Origin: a virus
IMG/VR virus record: IMGVR_UViG_3300032294_000497
Location: 1-22,945 of that record
Direction: 5' to 3' (one strand)
Length of the DNA: 22,945 nt
Position 1 is the first letter of the stretch. Every line of letters begins with the position of its first letter. Positions 1 through 7,954 of this stretch are shown here, piece by piece. A model generated the notes under the pieces. That model made no database searches. It had not been told where the DNA came from and saw only the letters and a list, made by a program, of their open reading frames with translations. The position numbers were made by a program, and so were the translations under genes.

Positions 1-383
1 AGTTGTTGACCTGGTATTGCTTCTGCCACATACTTGTTTTCAATTTCTTGAACCCACTCTTTAAGACTATGCTTCTTGCCGGGCTTGCCAGGAAGACCTT
101 TCTTGGGAATATTACCAACCATAAAACTTTGTAGGTTCTTAGCATTGTCATACTTTGCTACTTGTCCTGTATCACTATCCGCACCCTTTTTAGGACGTCC
201 ACGACCACGCTTTGCAGCAGGTTGTGCTTTCTTTTTCTTATCGCCATCATCGTCACCTTCTTCGTCGGTGTCAAACTTACGACCATAACCACCTGGCTCA
301 GCCTTATGAACTCTTCCCTTTTCAGTTTCTTTTGTTGATTCTGACAACTGGCTAAGTTGTGCTAACATTGATTTGAAATCCAT
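1..383 (-). CDS. AT-hook-containing basic/acidic protein of unknown function (C-terminus beyond window)
   Basis: An open frame starts at the ATG at 381-383 (minus) and runs off the left edge after 127 codons with no stop. The N-terminus (MDFKSMLAQLSQLSES) looks helical. It is followed by a charged linker with an Asp/Glu run and a KKKK run, then a GRGRPKKG sequence (about residues 63-72) that matches the AT-hook core G-R-P for binding the minor groove of AT-rich DNA. The next part is Gly/Lys-rich, followed by a second predicted helix. It lies 11 nt downstream of the preceding gene, so it is probably co-transcribed from the late promoter at 1044-1051. The position after small terminase suggests a virion or packaging-related role, but this is inference. 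The function is unknown. Confidence 0.7.
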   Translation of the reverse strand, partial: MDFKSMLAQLSQLSESTKETEKGRVHKAEPGGYGRKFDTDEEGDDDGDKKKKAQPAAKRGRGRPKKGADSDTGQVAKYDNAKNLQSFMVGNIPKKGLPGKPGKKHSLKEWVQEIENKYVAEAIPGQQ

Positions 384-394
384 TTCATGTTTCC

Positions 395-1024
395 TTATTT
401 GTTAAAAGCAGCACCAGTTTGTGGTCTTGCTGGTTGTGAAATTTTAGTCATTGGGCTAGTAGTGTCTATCTTATCACCTTTAACTACCTTAAACGGGTCA
501 AAACTATCTGGAGTCTTCTTACCTGCATAGGGAATATCAATTTTTGACTTTTCCATTTGGCCCTTTATTTTAGATAGATAAGACTCTCCATATTCTTTAC
601 TGGCTTCTTTACTACCTGGTTGTTGCCCCAATTCTTCTTTGTCTAGTAATGGACTATCTTTCATTTGATTAGCATACTCGTCAGATTCTACGTTTATACT
701 ATCTTCAAAATCTGGTGTCATAGCACGAACCATATTGATATTATATCCTAATAGTTGCGCTACTTGTTGTATCATAGGTTCAGTTGCAGGATATCTAAAG
801 TTTGCTTTGATAACAGTAACTGGCTGATTGCTTAAATTAGGAAAACCGTATGGTGCTTTTTGAATTGGAGTGGTTGTAGGAGTGCTGATGTCAATGGCAT
901 CAAACTTTTCTTTCAAGTTGTGACAAAACATATCGCAGAAATTTTTATCAACTTCACCTGCAATTTTGATTGTATAGTGATATGTTTTTACACTTTCGGT
1001 AATAAAATGTTTTAGACTTTTCAT
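395..1024 (-). CDS. Conserved T4-like phage protein, possible head/prohead-core protein
   Basis: 209 aa. The N-terminus MKSLKHFITES has the short helical opening common to many T4-like virion proteins. The region around residues 15-110 appears folded, with a strand-rich start (YHYTIKIAGE). The C-terminal 90 residues are polar, low in hydrophobics and Pro/Lys-rich, probably disordered. I recall similar proteins in marine T4-like phages. A prohead-core (gp68-like) role is possible from length and style but not shown. It has its own late promoter (GATAAATA at 1044-1051, overlapping the gp16 stop codon) and a good ribosome binding site (AGGA, 1033-1036). It directly follows gp16, where T4 would have the large terminase gp17. 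Confidence 0.6.
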   Translation of the reverse strand: MKSLKHFITESVKTYHYTIKIAGEVDKNFCDMFCHNLKEKFDAIDISTPTTTPIQKAPYGFPNLSNQPVTVIKANFRYPATEPMIQQVAQLLGYNINMVRAMTPDFEDSINVESDEYANQMKDSPLLDKEELGQQPGSKEASKEYGESYLSKIKGQMEKSKIDIPYAGKKTPDSFDPFKVVKGDKIDTTSPMTKISQPARPQTGAAFNK

Positions 1025-1043
1025 CGTGTAATCCTGTATATAG

Positions 1044-1051
1044 TATTTATC
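1044..1051 (-). promoter_or_regulatory. T4-like late promoter, GATAAATA
   Basis: GATAAATA on the minus strand, 19 nt before the start codon of the 209-aa gene and overlapping the gp16 TGA stop (TGATAAATA). With T4 spacing, RNA would start near 1038, leaving a 14-nt leader that contains AGGA. This fits late expression of the 209-aa and AT-hook genes. Confidence 0.6.
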
Positions 1052-1532
1052 ATTGATCTTTATTTTTGGTTGTTAACATTTTGAGAATTTCGTTTCTATC
1101 TAACAGTGAGCCCTCACCAACTGGCGTAGATTCAATCTCTTCGTTTTTAGTTGCAATCTTTTGATCTAATACAGCCTTGCGCAATTGCAGTTCTATCATT
1201 TTTAACTTCTTATTCATTTTGGCTGTCTTTGCAGTGATCGCATGACCAAGCATATTGCTAGCAACACCGAATATTTCTGCACTAAATCTACTGTCTACTT
1301 GCATGCCAAGATCGATCAAATCTTTATAACTTGAAGTTGCTAGATTCGCGAGTTCGTCCATTTCATTGTCGCTTGCTTCAAGGCCGCGAACTTGCGGTAA
1401 TGCTTCATTGATTTTATCAAGCGTGGTTATTGCTTCTGTTGTAATAATTTCTGCATGATCAGGGATAGGTTTTGCTAATGCATCTATCTCTTCTTGTGGC
1501 AATTCAAACAATTCTTCTAAACGTTTTGTCAT
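1050..1532 (-). CDS. 16: Small terminase subunit (gp16-like)
   Basis: 160 aa, almost the length of T4 gp16 (164 aa). T4-like small terminase forms a ring that recognises concatemeric DNA and stimulates the large terminase during head filling. The sequence is nearly all helical. An acidic N-terminus is followed by a central pair of long amphipathic helices (about residues 55-130, with FSAEIFGVASNMLGHAITAK then a Lys-rich helix). This matches the central coiled coil of gp16 that ends in a Lys-rich helix. Its neighbours are gp4 upstream (12 nt gap) and a conserved unknown downstream. No Shine-Dalgarno is visible before the ATG. Instead AATAAATA sits 6 nt upstream, so a leaderless late transcript is possible. 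The assignment rests on length, helical pattern and tail/head context. Confidence 0.65.
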   Translation of the reverse strand: MTKRLEELFELPQEEIDALAKPIPDHAEIITTEAITTLDKINEALPQVRGLEASDNEMDELANLATSSYKDLIDLGMQVDSRFSAEIFGVASNMLGHAITAKTAKMNKKLKMIELQLRKAVLDQKIATKNEEIESTPVGEGSLLDRNEILKMLTTKNKDQ

Positions 1533-1538
1533 AGAAGA

Positions 1539-1546
1539 TATTTATT
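1539..1546 (-). promoter_or_regulatory. Possible late promoter, AATAAATA, adjacent to gp16 start
   Basis: AATAAATA on the minus strand, 6 nt from the gp16 ATG, replacing a Shine-Dalgarno. T4 spacing would start RNA at 1533, directly before the ATG. It matches 7 of 8 bases of the GATAAATA seen elsewhere. A single such match in AT-rich DNA is weak on its own. Confidence 0.35.
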
Positions 1547-1982
1547 ATTTTTTTCCACCGTTGTAAAAGATGTCATTTTCGGTTATGACACGAAAAATAA
1601 AACCTTGATTTTTACAGTAGGCCATTGCTGCTGCCCACTTAGCATGGTTGACTGCAACTATTGCTCTATCTCTGGCACTCGCCGCTTTGCTCTCAATAAT
1701 GCTTTGTTTCTTGGGTTTTATTTCTACAACTTCGGCTACCTGTTTACCTAACCTGTTTTGATAGACTACAAAAAAATCAGGAACATAAATTGTTTGCTTA
1801 CCTGTCAATGGATTTCTATAAGGTATGCGTAGCGATTCGCTAGCCCAATACAATACATTTTTGTTTGTATCGGCAAAGGTCATGAAGGTCAATTCCCATC
1901 CGGACCTATATTTTGGTTTATTATTACCTATATATTTTTCAGGATTTTTAGGCGTAAATCTGCCTTGTGCATAATTAGGCAT
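1545..1982 (-). CDS. 4: Head completion nuclease (gp4-like)
   Basis: 145 aa, close to the 150 aa of T4 gp4 (also called 50/65), which is needed to finish DNA-filled heads before tails attach. The fold is restriction-endonuclease-like. Visible catalytic-type residues are Glu30 in YRSGWELTF, Asp69 in VPDFFV, and Glu87-x-Lys89 in VEIKPKKQ, the expected E...D...ExK arrangement. The segment RSGWELTF-MTFAD with the following WASESLRIPY and GKQTIYVPDFFVVY is characteristic of the family. The ATG follows the upstream gene's TGA by a single base, so translation is probably coupled. The active-site pattern appears intact. Confidence 0.85.
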   Translation of the reverse strand: MPNYAQGRFTPKNPEKYIGNNKPKYRSGWELTFMTFADTNKNVLYWASESLRIPYRNPLTGKQTIYVPDFFVVYQNRLGKQVAEVVEIKPKKQSIIESKAASARDRAIVAVNHAKWAAAMAYCKNQGFIFRVITENDIFYNGGKK

Positions 1983-1983
1983 T

Positions 1984-2346
1984 TCATAAAACCACGTTTC
2001 TTGCTACTGGTATATTTGGCTGTGGAATAACACTTACCCCATATAATGAGGTCTTAGACTTTAGCCCATTTAAATAATAAGCCATTTTTTTATTCATTTG
2101 TAAATTGTTATTAGAACCTTTAAGTTCCTCTAATAATGTTAAAACATTTATACCAGTTTCAGATGAAATTCTGAAAAGTATTACTGTAAAATTATCAGCG
2201 ATGTTTTTAGTCTCACACACATTAGTAAAGTATCCATGAACAATATCATATTCGTTAGTACCCACAACTAGATCCACACTGTAAAAGCTGTCAAAGATTC
2301 TCACTGTTTGATCTAACGATGTTCTGTTATCTAGTATTTTAGCCAT
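1984..2346 (-). CDS. Hypothetical T4-like virion-region protein, 120 aa
   Basis: 120 aa with mixed helix and strand, no signal peptide, no membrane segment and no cysteine-rich motif. The opening MAKILDNRTSLDQTVRIFDSFYSVDLVV and the ending SLYGVSVIPQPNIPVARNVVL look like a compact globular domain. I recall similar short proteins among tail/neck genes of marine T4-like phages but no function. It starts 2 nt after the TAA of the 87-aa gene and ends 1 nt before gp4, so it is embedded in one translation-coupled string. No clear ribosome binding site is seen, which fits coupling. A minor structural or assembly role is inferred from position only. Confidence 0.6.
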   Translation of the reverse strand: MAKILDNRTSLDQTVRIFDSFYSVDLVVGTNEYDIVHGYFTNVCETKNIADNFTVILFRISSETGINVLTLLEELKGSNNNLQMNKKMAYYLNGLKSKTSLYGVSVIPQPNIPVARNVVL

Positions 2347-2348
2347 AA

Positions 2349-2612
2349 TTAAAAATTATTTTGTATTCCTGCAGTTGGATATATGCTTATTGGTTTGGGG
2401 GATACTATCGCTAGTACTGTGGGGGACCCTGCACCGGGATTAGGAGTAGAAAAATTTACAGGGGACTGAAAATTTATGTTTCTATTTTTAGTAGGGTCAT
2501 CTCTAAGTGACAATTTCAATCCAACAGTAGATGCTAAGTTGTCACTAGTAACAACGTTATTGTTCTTTTGGTAATTATATGCTACGTTTGCGTTTACTAA
2601 AAGTCGAGACAT
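2349..2612 (-). CDS. Small hypothetical protein, 87 aa, between tail and head genes
   Basis: 87 aa, polar and Asn/Pro-rich (YNYQKNNN; PNPGAGSP), without a recognised domain. The start codon directly follows the stop of the preceding gene (TAAATG at 2610-2615), with GGGAG upstream as ribosome binding site inside the end of that gene. This supports a real, translationally coupled gene. The low-complexity composition fits a short structural or connector protein. The function is unknown. Confidence 0.6.
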   Translation of the reverse strand: MSRLLVNANVAYNYQKNNNVVTSDNLASTVGLKLSLRDDPTKNRNINFQSPVNFSTPNPGAGSPTVLAIVSPKPISIYPTAGIQNNF

Positions 2613-3533
2613 TTAAGCACTCCCTGATCCATAGACAAATCCACCATTAGACTCAATATAAGAACCTTGTCCAGGAACTAGTCCTTCATTATTCGGAGGA
2701 GTTATTGGGCTCGGATTTCTATCGTATGAATTTTCTAATCCAAATCCAGTTACTATATTACTAGGCTCTCTTCCATCCATAGCGCCTTCGTTATAAACTA
2801 CTGTTTCATATTGAAGTTCCATCTGAGTTTCCATAGTACCATTGCTCTCGGAATAACTATATGTGTCATGTGACAACCGCTGTATGATTGGATTTATCAA
2901 CGTATATGCAGTAAACAAGTGCCTGTTAAAGCCAAATATTGTTATTTTTTTGAAGAAAGGTATTTTCGAAATGTTTACAGACCCGGGCACCTCTCCTATG
3001 TAGCCCCAGTTATTTCTACCACGTAATTCTGCGCTGCTATCGTAAATATTTCTATTGTTATAATCTGAATCTTGATTGTAAGAAGTAGGTCTTGTAATAC
3101 CACCAGTTAAACTACCAGTGTCACCTTTCAATACGTTGAAATTAGTTCCGTCTTTGTAATAATATGTGTAGTATGCTTCCCATAAACTAGTTATAGTATT
3201 ATCACTATCGTCATGAAATGTTAAGTTAACATTATCATATTTTATTTTAGTTTGGACTATTCTTTTTCTATTATATTGATTCATCTCATGCGTAGTTATG
3301 TTATAACTAGGCAGTTTGACACTTTTTACTAGCAATCCAAAATTATCGCCGGTGCTTAAATTCTGATTGTACGCTTGCTCGTTTATGTCAAAATAGACAT
3401 GAAACAAAAACTTCATCTTAGGTGCTAACGCATAACCATTAGACCTAAAAGTTTTACTGGCGTGAGTGAAATCCCTAAGGGACGGGCTCCCGGATCCGGG
3501 AGCCCTCTGTATATCTTGACCCCAATATGGCAT
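2613..3533 (-). CDS. Tail tube-like structural protein (gp19/gp48/gp54 superfamily candidate)
   Basis: 306 aa. It contains the tube-type pattern LLVKSVKLPSYNITTHEMNQYNRKRIVQTKIKYDNVNLTFHDDSDN (about residues 66-112). This corresponds to the strand pair and middle strands of phage tail-tube folds. A later segment (FKKITIFGFNRHLFTAYTLINPIIQRLSHDTYSYSE, about 196-232) and LQYETVVYNEG complete the sheet. It is longer than T4 gp19 (163 aa) and near gp54 (320 aa), so it may be a tube initiator or a second tube subunit. It lies 12 nt downstream of gp19 and has no good ribosome binding site. Codons 10-17 (RAPGSGSP) are written by a perfect 22-bp GC-rich palindrome, foreign in composition to the rest of the gene. 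The C-terminus is Gly/Pro/Asn-rich. Confidence 0.65.
   Translation of the reverse strand: MPYWGQDIQRAPGSGSPSLRDFTHASKTFRSNGYALAPKMKFLFHVYFDINEQAYNQNLSTGDNFGLLVKSVKLPSYNITTHEMNQYNRKRIVQTKIKYDNVNLTFHDDSDNTITSLWEAYYTYYYKDGTNFNVLKGDTGSLTGGITRPTSYNQDSDYNNRNIYDSSAELRGRNNWGYIGEVPGSVNISKIPFFKKITIFGFNRHLFTAYTLINPIIQRLSHDTYSYSESNGTMETQMELQYETVVYNEGAMDGREPSNIVTGFGLENSYDRNPSPITPPNNEGLVPGQGSYIESNGGFVYGSGSA
3484..3505. repeat. Perfect 22-bp GC-rich palindrome inside a gene
   Basis: GGGCTCCCGGA followed by its reverse complement TCCGGGAGCCC, without a mismatch. It lies in codons 10-17 of the tube-like gene and is far more GC-rich than its surroundings. In mRNA it would fold into a 9-bp stem with a four-base loop, 28 nt after the start codon. 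Confidence 0.9.
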
Positions 3534-3545
3534 CTAGTTTATACT

Positions 3546-4193
3546 TTATGCTATTGCTATATTGGTTGCTGTTCCATCGCCACCACGTGGGAATGTACCA
3601 GCGGCCTGACCTACTCCAGATTCATTGCCAAATGGTCCTGTTTGAATTGCATTGTCATATTGAACGGTTAGTGCAATTTTGATATCTTCACTAGTTCCAT
3701 AATTCACAGTATTGTAGTTGACACTTTCTAAATAGCAACCATACAATTGCCATTGTTCTAGTATCGATGGTGTATTGACGCCGTTTCCGCCATCTAATAT
3801 ATCCAACAATAGTTCGAACTTATAGTCGCTAGCAGATGCTGCACTTGCTTGTTCCATAAAATCAAGTTGCTTCTGTAACTGTGCGCCTACTAACCTAGAA
3901 ATATTGCCGCCAGCATCATCTCTAATGTTGATCGACATTGTATTCCATGTGTGTTTGCCTGCCATATATATAGTAGAGTTATATACTGGCAATGTAATTT
4001 TTGCAAAACTTAGATTAGGTCTTGAACAGTCAACAACTTGTCTGGTCAATTCTAACGAATCTGGACCGCCTGTTGATAAGCCAAAATTACTGAATAATAG
4101 TCTAAATCTATATTGTAATTTAGGCATCAGCAATGGTTGATTACCTGCTGCTGTATCTGCTACCGACAAGTTTCTTAATGATGATGCTGACAT
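3546..4193 (-). CDS. 19: Tail tube protein (gp19-like)
   Basis: 215 aa. gp19 hexamers stack into the inner tube that the sheath drives through the cell envelope. The core (about residues 25-185) shows the family pattern: VVDCSRPNLSFAKITLPVYNSTIYMAGKHTW, then NTMSINIRDDAGGNISRLV, and near the end WQLYGCYLESVNYNTVNYGTSEDIKIALTVQYDNA. This corresponds to the last strands and the typical 'tyr-asp-asn' end of tube proteins. It is longer than T4 gp19 (163 aa), with a flexible N-terminus and a Gly-rich tail. A GATAAATA late promoter (4219-4226) and AGGAG (4206-4210) precede the start. It sits directly after sheath gp18, as in T4. Confidence 0.75.
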   Translation of the reverse strand: MSASSLRNLSVADTAAGNQPLLMPKLQYRFRLLFSNFGLSTGGPDSLELTRQVVDCSRPNLSFAKITLPVYNSTIYMAGKHTWNTMSINIRDDAGGNISRLVGAQLQKQLDFMEQASAASASDYKFELLLDILDGGNGVNTPSILEQWQLYGCYLESVNYNTVNYGTSEDIKIALTVQYDNAIQTGPFGNESGVGQAAGTFPRGGDGTATNIAIA

Positions 4194-4218
4194 TTTATTT
4201 TCATTCTCCTGTTTATTT

Positions 4219-4226
4219 TATTTATC
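4219..4226 (-). promoter_or_regulatory. T4-like late promoter, GATAAATA, for gp19
   Basis: GATAAATA on the minus strand, 25 nt before the gp19 ATG. Predicted RNA start near 4213, with AGGAG at 4206-4210 in the short leader. It lies just after the hairpin behind gp18, so gp19 can be transcribed separately from the sheath. Confidence 0.65.
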
Positions 4227-4230
4227 TTTA

Positions 4231-4259
4231 ATATAATGGGTGCATAGCACCCATTATAT
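4231..4259 (-). terminator. 13-bp hairpin between sheath and tube genes
   Basis: A perfect 13-bp stem (ATATAATGGGTGC and its complement) with a three-base loop, overlapping the last base of the gp18 stop codon. No T-run follows on the minus strand, so it may be an mRNA 3'-end stabiliser or a partial terminator rather than a classic terminator. Confidence 0.6.
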
Positions 4260-7200
4260 TATGCAGAACCTAACTCACCGGTGTTCAATATACGCACTGG
4301 TATGTAGATAAATTCGACTGCTTTTACTGGTTCGATAGCAACATCGACCCAAAGTTCATTTCTATCTATACGAGAAGGTGTGTTGTTTGACGAGTCGCAT
4401 ACTACTAAGTAGTCAAATACTCCCCTCTTTGCAACTAAATCAAGCATCAATGATTCAACTACTCCACTTATTTGAGTTCTAGTAAATGCATCATTTGGTT
4501 CGAACACAAACGGTCTTGCTGCTAGTGTTAGTTGTCTACGAATATATGCGACTAGACGAGCAACATTGGTTCTATCTAGCGCAGATTGCGAGTTGAAACT
4601 AGTTTTATTTCCGTAATTTAACAATCCATTTCCAGTAAAGAATACTAGAGGATTAATGAAATTAACATATAGTGCATCTCTAATGCCCAAACTAGTCTTA
4701 ACGCTCACGAATTCGCCAGTTTGTCTATCAACATATCCAATGCTTAATGCATTGTCAATGCTTCCACGACGAGTACCGGCAGCAGCCAACCATGGATAAG
4801 CCAAGGTGTCATTTCGTAAGAAAGTGCGCAACATCATATGACTTGCAGGCACCGCAACCTCATTTCCACTCAAATCAGTAGCCAATCCACTTGGATAGAA
4901 CAATCCTAAATAAGTGTCACGTGTAACACATCCATCTTCACCTGTTGATTGTGCTGATGCTGCATTAGTTGCCCAATTTTGAATAGCTGTGGCGTTGCAT
5001 GCTAATCCTAATGGAGTATCGCCTATTATGTATCCAGTTTGGCCGCGGTCGTTGTTTAAGACTACCATGTTAGGTTGTAACTCTGGATAGTTAGGAGAAG
5101 CCATTAGGTTGAAGAAATTATCTTCATCACGGACTGCTTGATTAGTGTCAACTGCTGCACGTAGAGCCTGCACTACCATCGCTCTCTGAGCCTTACGACC
5201 CATGAAAGGTGCCCCATTGCTTTGTAATCCACTAGCAGATACCCATGCGTTTGTTTCTACTGGTAAATTTTCTCCTGGGAAGTTTGTACCGCTGAAATAA
5301 TTTTCCTTAAATTGCTTAACATTGTACCCCGAACGACGAGTGTTGAACAATATCATACCTGTTGGGTACAAACTTGACGACGGTGCATCCAAATCCTTGT
5401 AATTACTTGTTAGTAATGACTTGATAGTTGGAATGGGGTCATCAGTAGGACTTATAGTTCCATTAGTTGCCCAGCGTGCATCTGCGAAAACTACGCCGTT
5501 AGAATTTACTTGATCAGTATTGTCTATCAAGATCCACTGTGGAGAACCATCTACTACTTGCCAGCGACTAATGACTGGATAGTTTTCTAAATTAGTAGTA
5601 TTAATCCATAGATCGCCATATACCAATGGAGTACCGTCGCTTTGTGTAGTAGGAGCAGTTGGACTTATGATTGGTCCATTTGGATCAGTCGCATTACTAC
5701 CAGTTGGTGTGGGGAAACCATTTAAATCATAATTTTGATTCTTGTAGCCTTTCCATTCCCCGTTATAGTTAACCATGATATCAACTTGGTCTACAACACT
5801 ATAGAACCAGTTTGTATTGTTTGCAGGTGCTGCCACCGGCGCGCCCTCGTTCGAAGTGTATACAAACTCTACCCAATTACTCATTTCAATGCTGTAATTG
5901 AGCACAGGTGTTCCGGAAACATATTGACACGATACTCCTGGGCCTGTTGGGCCGGGGCCACTGATTTGAGAAACCCTAATAACTAAATTGTTTGATGGAT
6001 TTCCTCCGCCTAAGTTTACACCCGATACAGTAACTGTATCACCGACTGCATATCCTGTTCCACCTGTAGCACCTGTATTAGTATCAATTAAATATATGCT
6101 GCCTGCAACAGTGACATCCACTGCTAAGCCAACGCCAGATCCACTAGTTGAAAGTTGAGGTACATCAAACATCTCAACTGTTACTATTGGTCCGGTTTTG
6201 CAACCACTAGTAGATCCAGCAACAAAGCCTGCCTCATTCAATACCCCTGATGACCTGTTAATTTGCGGTCCATTTAAGTATACGTCATTTATTAGTATAG
6301 TACCGCCTTGAGTATGTGTCAGTTGTATTGCGCCGTCAGTAGTGACCTCGGCCGTTGTGTACGGTATTCCCGCCGCAAGCCATGCAGTCACGAACCCAGT
6401 AGCAGTAGTTCCTTCATTTATATTAAATGAGTATGTAGAACTTAGTGCCGAATTACCTGCCATTGATACTTGTACATTGACTGGATAAGGTCCTGTTCCA
6501 GCAGGTCCTAAATTACTAAAATTAGGATTAGTTTCGGTACCTGTTATAACTGTGGGACCAGTTGCAACTCGCTCCCAGAAATAAACAGGGGCAATTGAGG
6601 TTATTCCGTTGTATTGATATTGATTATACACAGTACCTGCAGGTATATTTAGACCACCTTCAGGATCTAAAGCATTATTTGCTTCCCAATCAGATTGGAA
6701 CAGTCCTACATTCTTGGATGTCCAAGAAGAACCTATCGTATTCCATATTGACATTACTGGATTCAATCCAGATCCAGTTGATCCTACTTTGACCCAAACA
6801 GAACCTGTAGGTCTAGGATTAGTTTGTCCAGCCTGCCACAAAGGCTGCTCAGAAGAATATCCAAAAATCAACTTAGGTTGATAATAAGTTCCTGCAGAAA
6901 TACCCATATCATTAAGAACACCAGTGCCTGAACCTAAAGTTATATATCTTGCATCTGCTATACCTTCGGGGTATTTTTCAAAAATGCATAATTTTCCATT
7001 TCTAACACTTGCTGATAGGTAAGCCCAACCTAAGTTGTTAATAGCAGTAGCAACACCGGTCACAGTTCCAAGGCCGCCGCCTTCGTCAGGAACAGCAATA
7101 GTGACTGTTACATCACCGTCAAGATTAAGAGTAAATGTCTCTCCTGCAGTTAATACAGGATTAGAGATAGTTCCTTGCACTGTAGGCCAATCTGAGCGCC

Positions 7201-7855
7201 ATGCGCTACTTCCCAATCTTACCCATGTGTTAGATGTAGTTTTATAGAAAAACTGACCTTGTGCTATATAAGTGGCAGTTATTTGAATAGCATTCACCGC
7301 ATAATCACCTATATTACCTAAACTTGCATTAGGGGTGCCGGCGGTCAAATCACTGGGATTTGTAATTACGATTGGATTTTGTAATGTAAATGCGCCTGTA
7401 GTGGCATCAAATTCATATATACCCCAAGTAGAAGATGTGGTGTCCAACCAGTATGTTCCATCGGATGGATCTCCCGATGGTCGGCCGGTTTGGCCTACTA
7501 GACCAGCCAAATCTACGTCAGCCCTTAAAACATAACAACGATTTGTTACTCCTAACAAACTATATGCTGCTAACAAACCGTACTCATTTAATTCATAACC
7601 TTGAATAGGGGATCCATTCGTAGTAGTGTAGAAGAACGGAGATCCATATAGTGTGACAAGGTCTCGTTGACTTGTTACTTGATACAACTTACCAGCATTT
7701 GCTGCTGTTGTAGCCTGTGCTACACCGGTGCCATTTGGATTTGCTTTATTTTGCGCAGTAGCAACTAGAACAAGTGGTACCGATCCTGTTGGAGCAGGAA
7801 GATATTGACTTTCATCGGTTACTGTGACTTCTACGCCTGGAGATGTTAATGCCAT
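4259..7855 (-). CDS. 18: Tail sheath protein (gp18-like) with very large insertion
   Basis: 1198 aa, nearly twice T4 gp18 (659 aa). The sheath contracts to drive the tube into the host. The N-terminus (MALTSPGVEVTVTDES, about 1-115) and the C-terminal 400 residues (ending DELWVDVAIEP-type: RNELWVDVAIEPVKAVEFIYIP) are the conserved sheath parts that form the inner and linking domains. Residues about 125-790 are an added Gly/Ser/Thr/Asn-rich region with repeated short strand modules (GTYWLDTTSST, GSVWVKVGSTG, GDLWINTTN), predicted to lie on the outer surface. Ribosome binding site AAGGAAAA and a GATAAATA late promoter (7911-7918) precede it. A 13-bp hairpin follows the stop. Confidence 0.9.
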   Translation of the reverse strand: MALTSPGVEVTVTDESQYLPAPTGSVPLVLVATAQNKANPNGTGVAQATTAANAGKLYQVTSQRDLVTLYGSPFFYTTTNGSPIQGYELNEYGLLAAYSLLGVTNRCYVLRADVDLAGLVGQTGRPSGDPSDGTYWLDTTSSTWGIYEFDATTGAFTLQNPIVITNPSDLTAGTPNASLGNIGDYAVNAIQITATYIAQGQFFYKTTSNTWVRLGSSAWRSDWPTVQGTISNPVLTAGETFTLNLDGDVTVTIAVPDEGGGLGTVTGVATAINNLGWAYLSASVRNGKLCIFEKYPEGIADARYITLGSGTGVLNDMGISAGTYYQPKLIFGYSSEQPLWQAGQTNPRPTGSVWVKVGSTGSGLNPVMSIWNTIGSSWTSKNVGLFQSDWEANNALDPEGGLNIPAGTVYNQYQYNGITSIAPVYFWERVATGPTVITGTETNPNFSNLGPAGTGPYPVNVQVSMAGNSALSSTYSFNINEGTTATGFVTAWLAAGIPYTTAEVTTDGAIQLTHTQGGTILINDVYLNGPQINRSSGVLNEAGFVAGSTSGCKTGPIVTVEMFDVPQLSTSGSGVGLAVDVTVAGSIYLIDTNTGATGGTGYAVGDTVTVSGVNLGGGNPSNNLVIRVSQISGPGPTGPGVSCQYVSGTPVLNYSIEMSNWVEFVYTSNEGAPVAAPANNTNWFYSVVDQVDIMVNYNGEWKGYKNQNYDLNGFPTPTGSNATDPNGPIISPTAPTTQSDGTPLVYGDLWINTTNLENYPVISRWQVVDGSPQWILIDNTDQVNSNGVVFADARWATNGTISPTDDPIPTIKSLLTSNYKDLDAPSSSLYPTGMILFNTRRSGYNVKQFKENYFSGTNFPGENLPVETNAWVSASGLQSNGAPFMGRKAQRAMVVQALRAAVDTNQAVRDEDNFFNLMASPNYPELQPNMVVLNNDRGQTGYIIGDTPLGLACNATAIQNWATNAASAQSTGEDGCVTRDTYLGLFYPSGLATDLSGNEVAVPASHMMLRTFLRNDTLAYPWLAAAGTRRGSIDNALSIGYVDRQTGEFVSVKTSLGIRDALYVNFINPLVFFTGNGLLNYGNKTSFNSQSALDRTNVARLVAYIRRQLTLAARPFVFEPNDAFTRTQISGVVESLMLDLVAKRGVFDYLVVCDSSNNTPSRIDRNELWVDVAIEPVKAVEFIYIPVRILNTGELGSA

Positions 7856-7910
7856 TTTTCTTTTCCTTTATAGTAATATTGTGAGGTTTACCACCTAAAA
7901 TGCATAATAA

Positions 7911-7918
7911 TATTTATC
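7911..7918 (-). promoter_or_regulatory. T4-like late promoter, GATAAATA, for sheath gp18
   Basis: GATAAATA on the minus strand, 55 nt before the gp18 start. It is one half of a 12-bp inverted repeat (7909-7920 and 7953-7964) whose other half is the late promoter of the endonuclease gene, so the two promoters point apart. Confidence 0.65.
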
Positions 7919-7954
7919 AATCTGTTATAAAAAGAACCTAATTTCTCGCATTTT

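Noticed and set aside
76-288. Plus-strand open frame at the left edge
   Set aside because: The minus strand carries a continuous frame with a proper start and a biased composition (AT-hook protein); the plus frame is its shadow.
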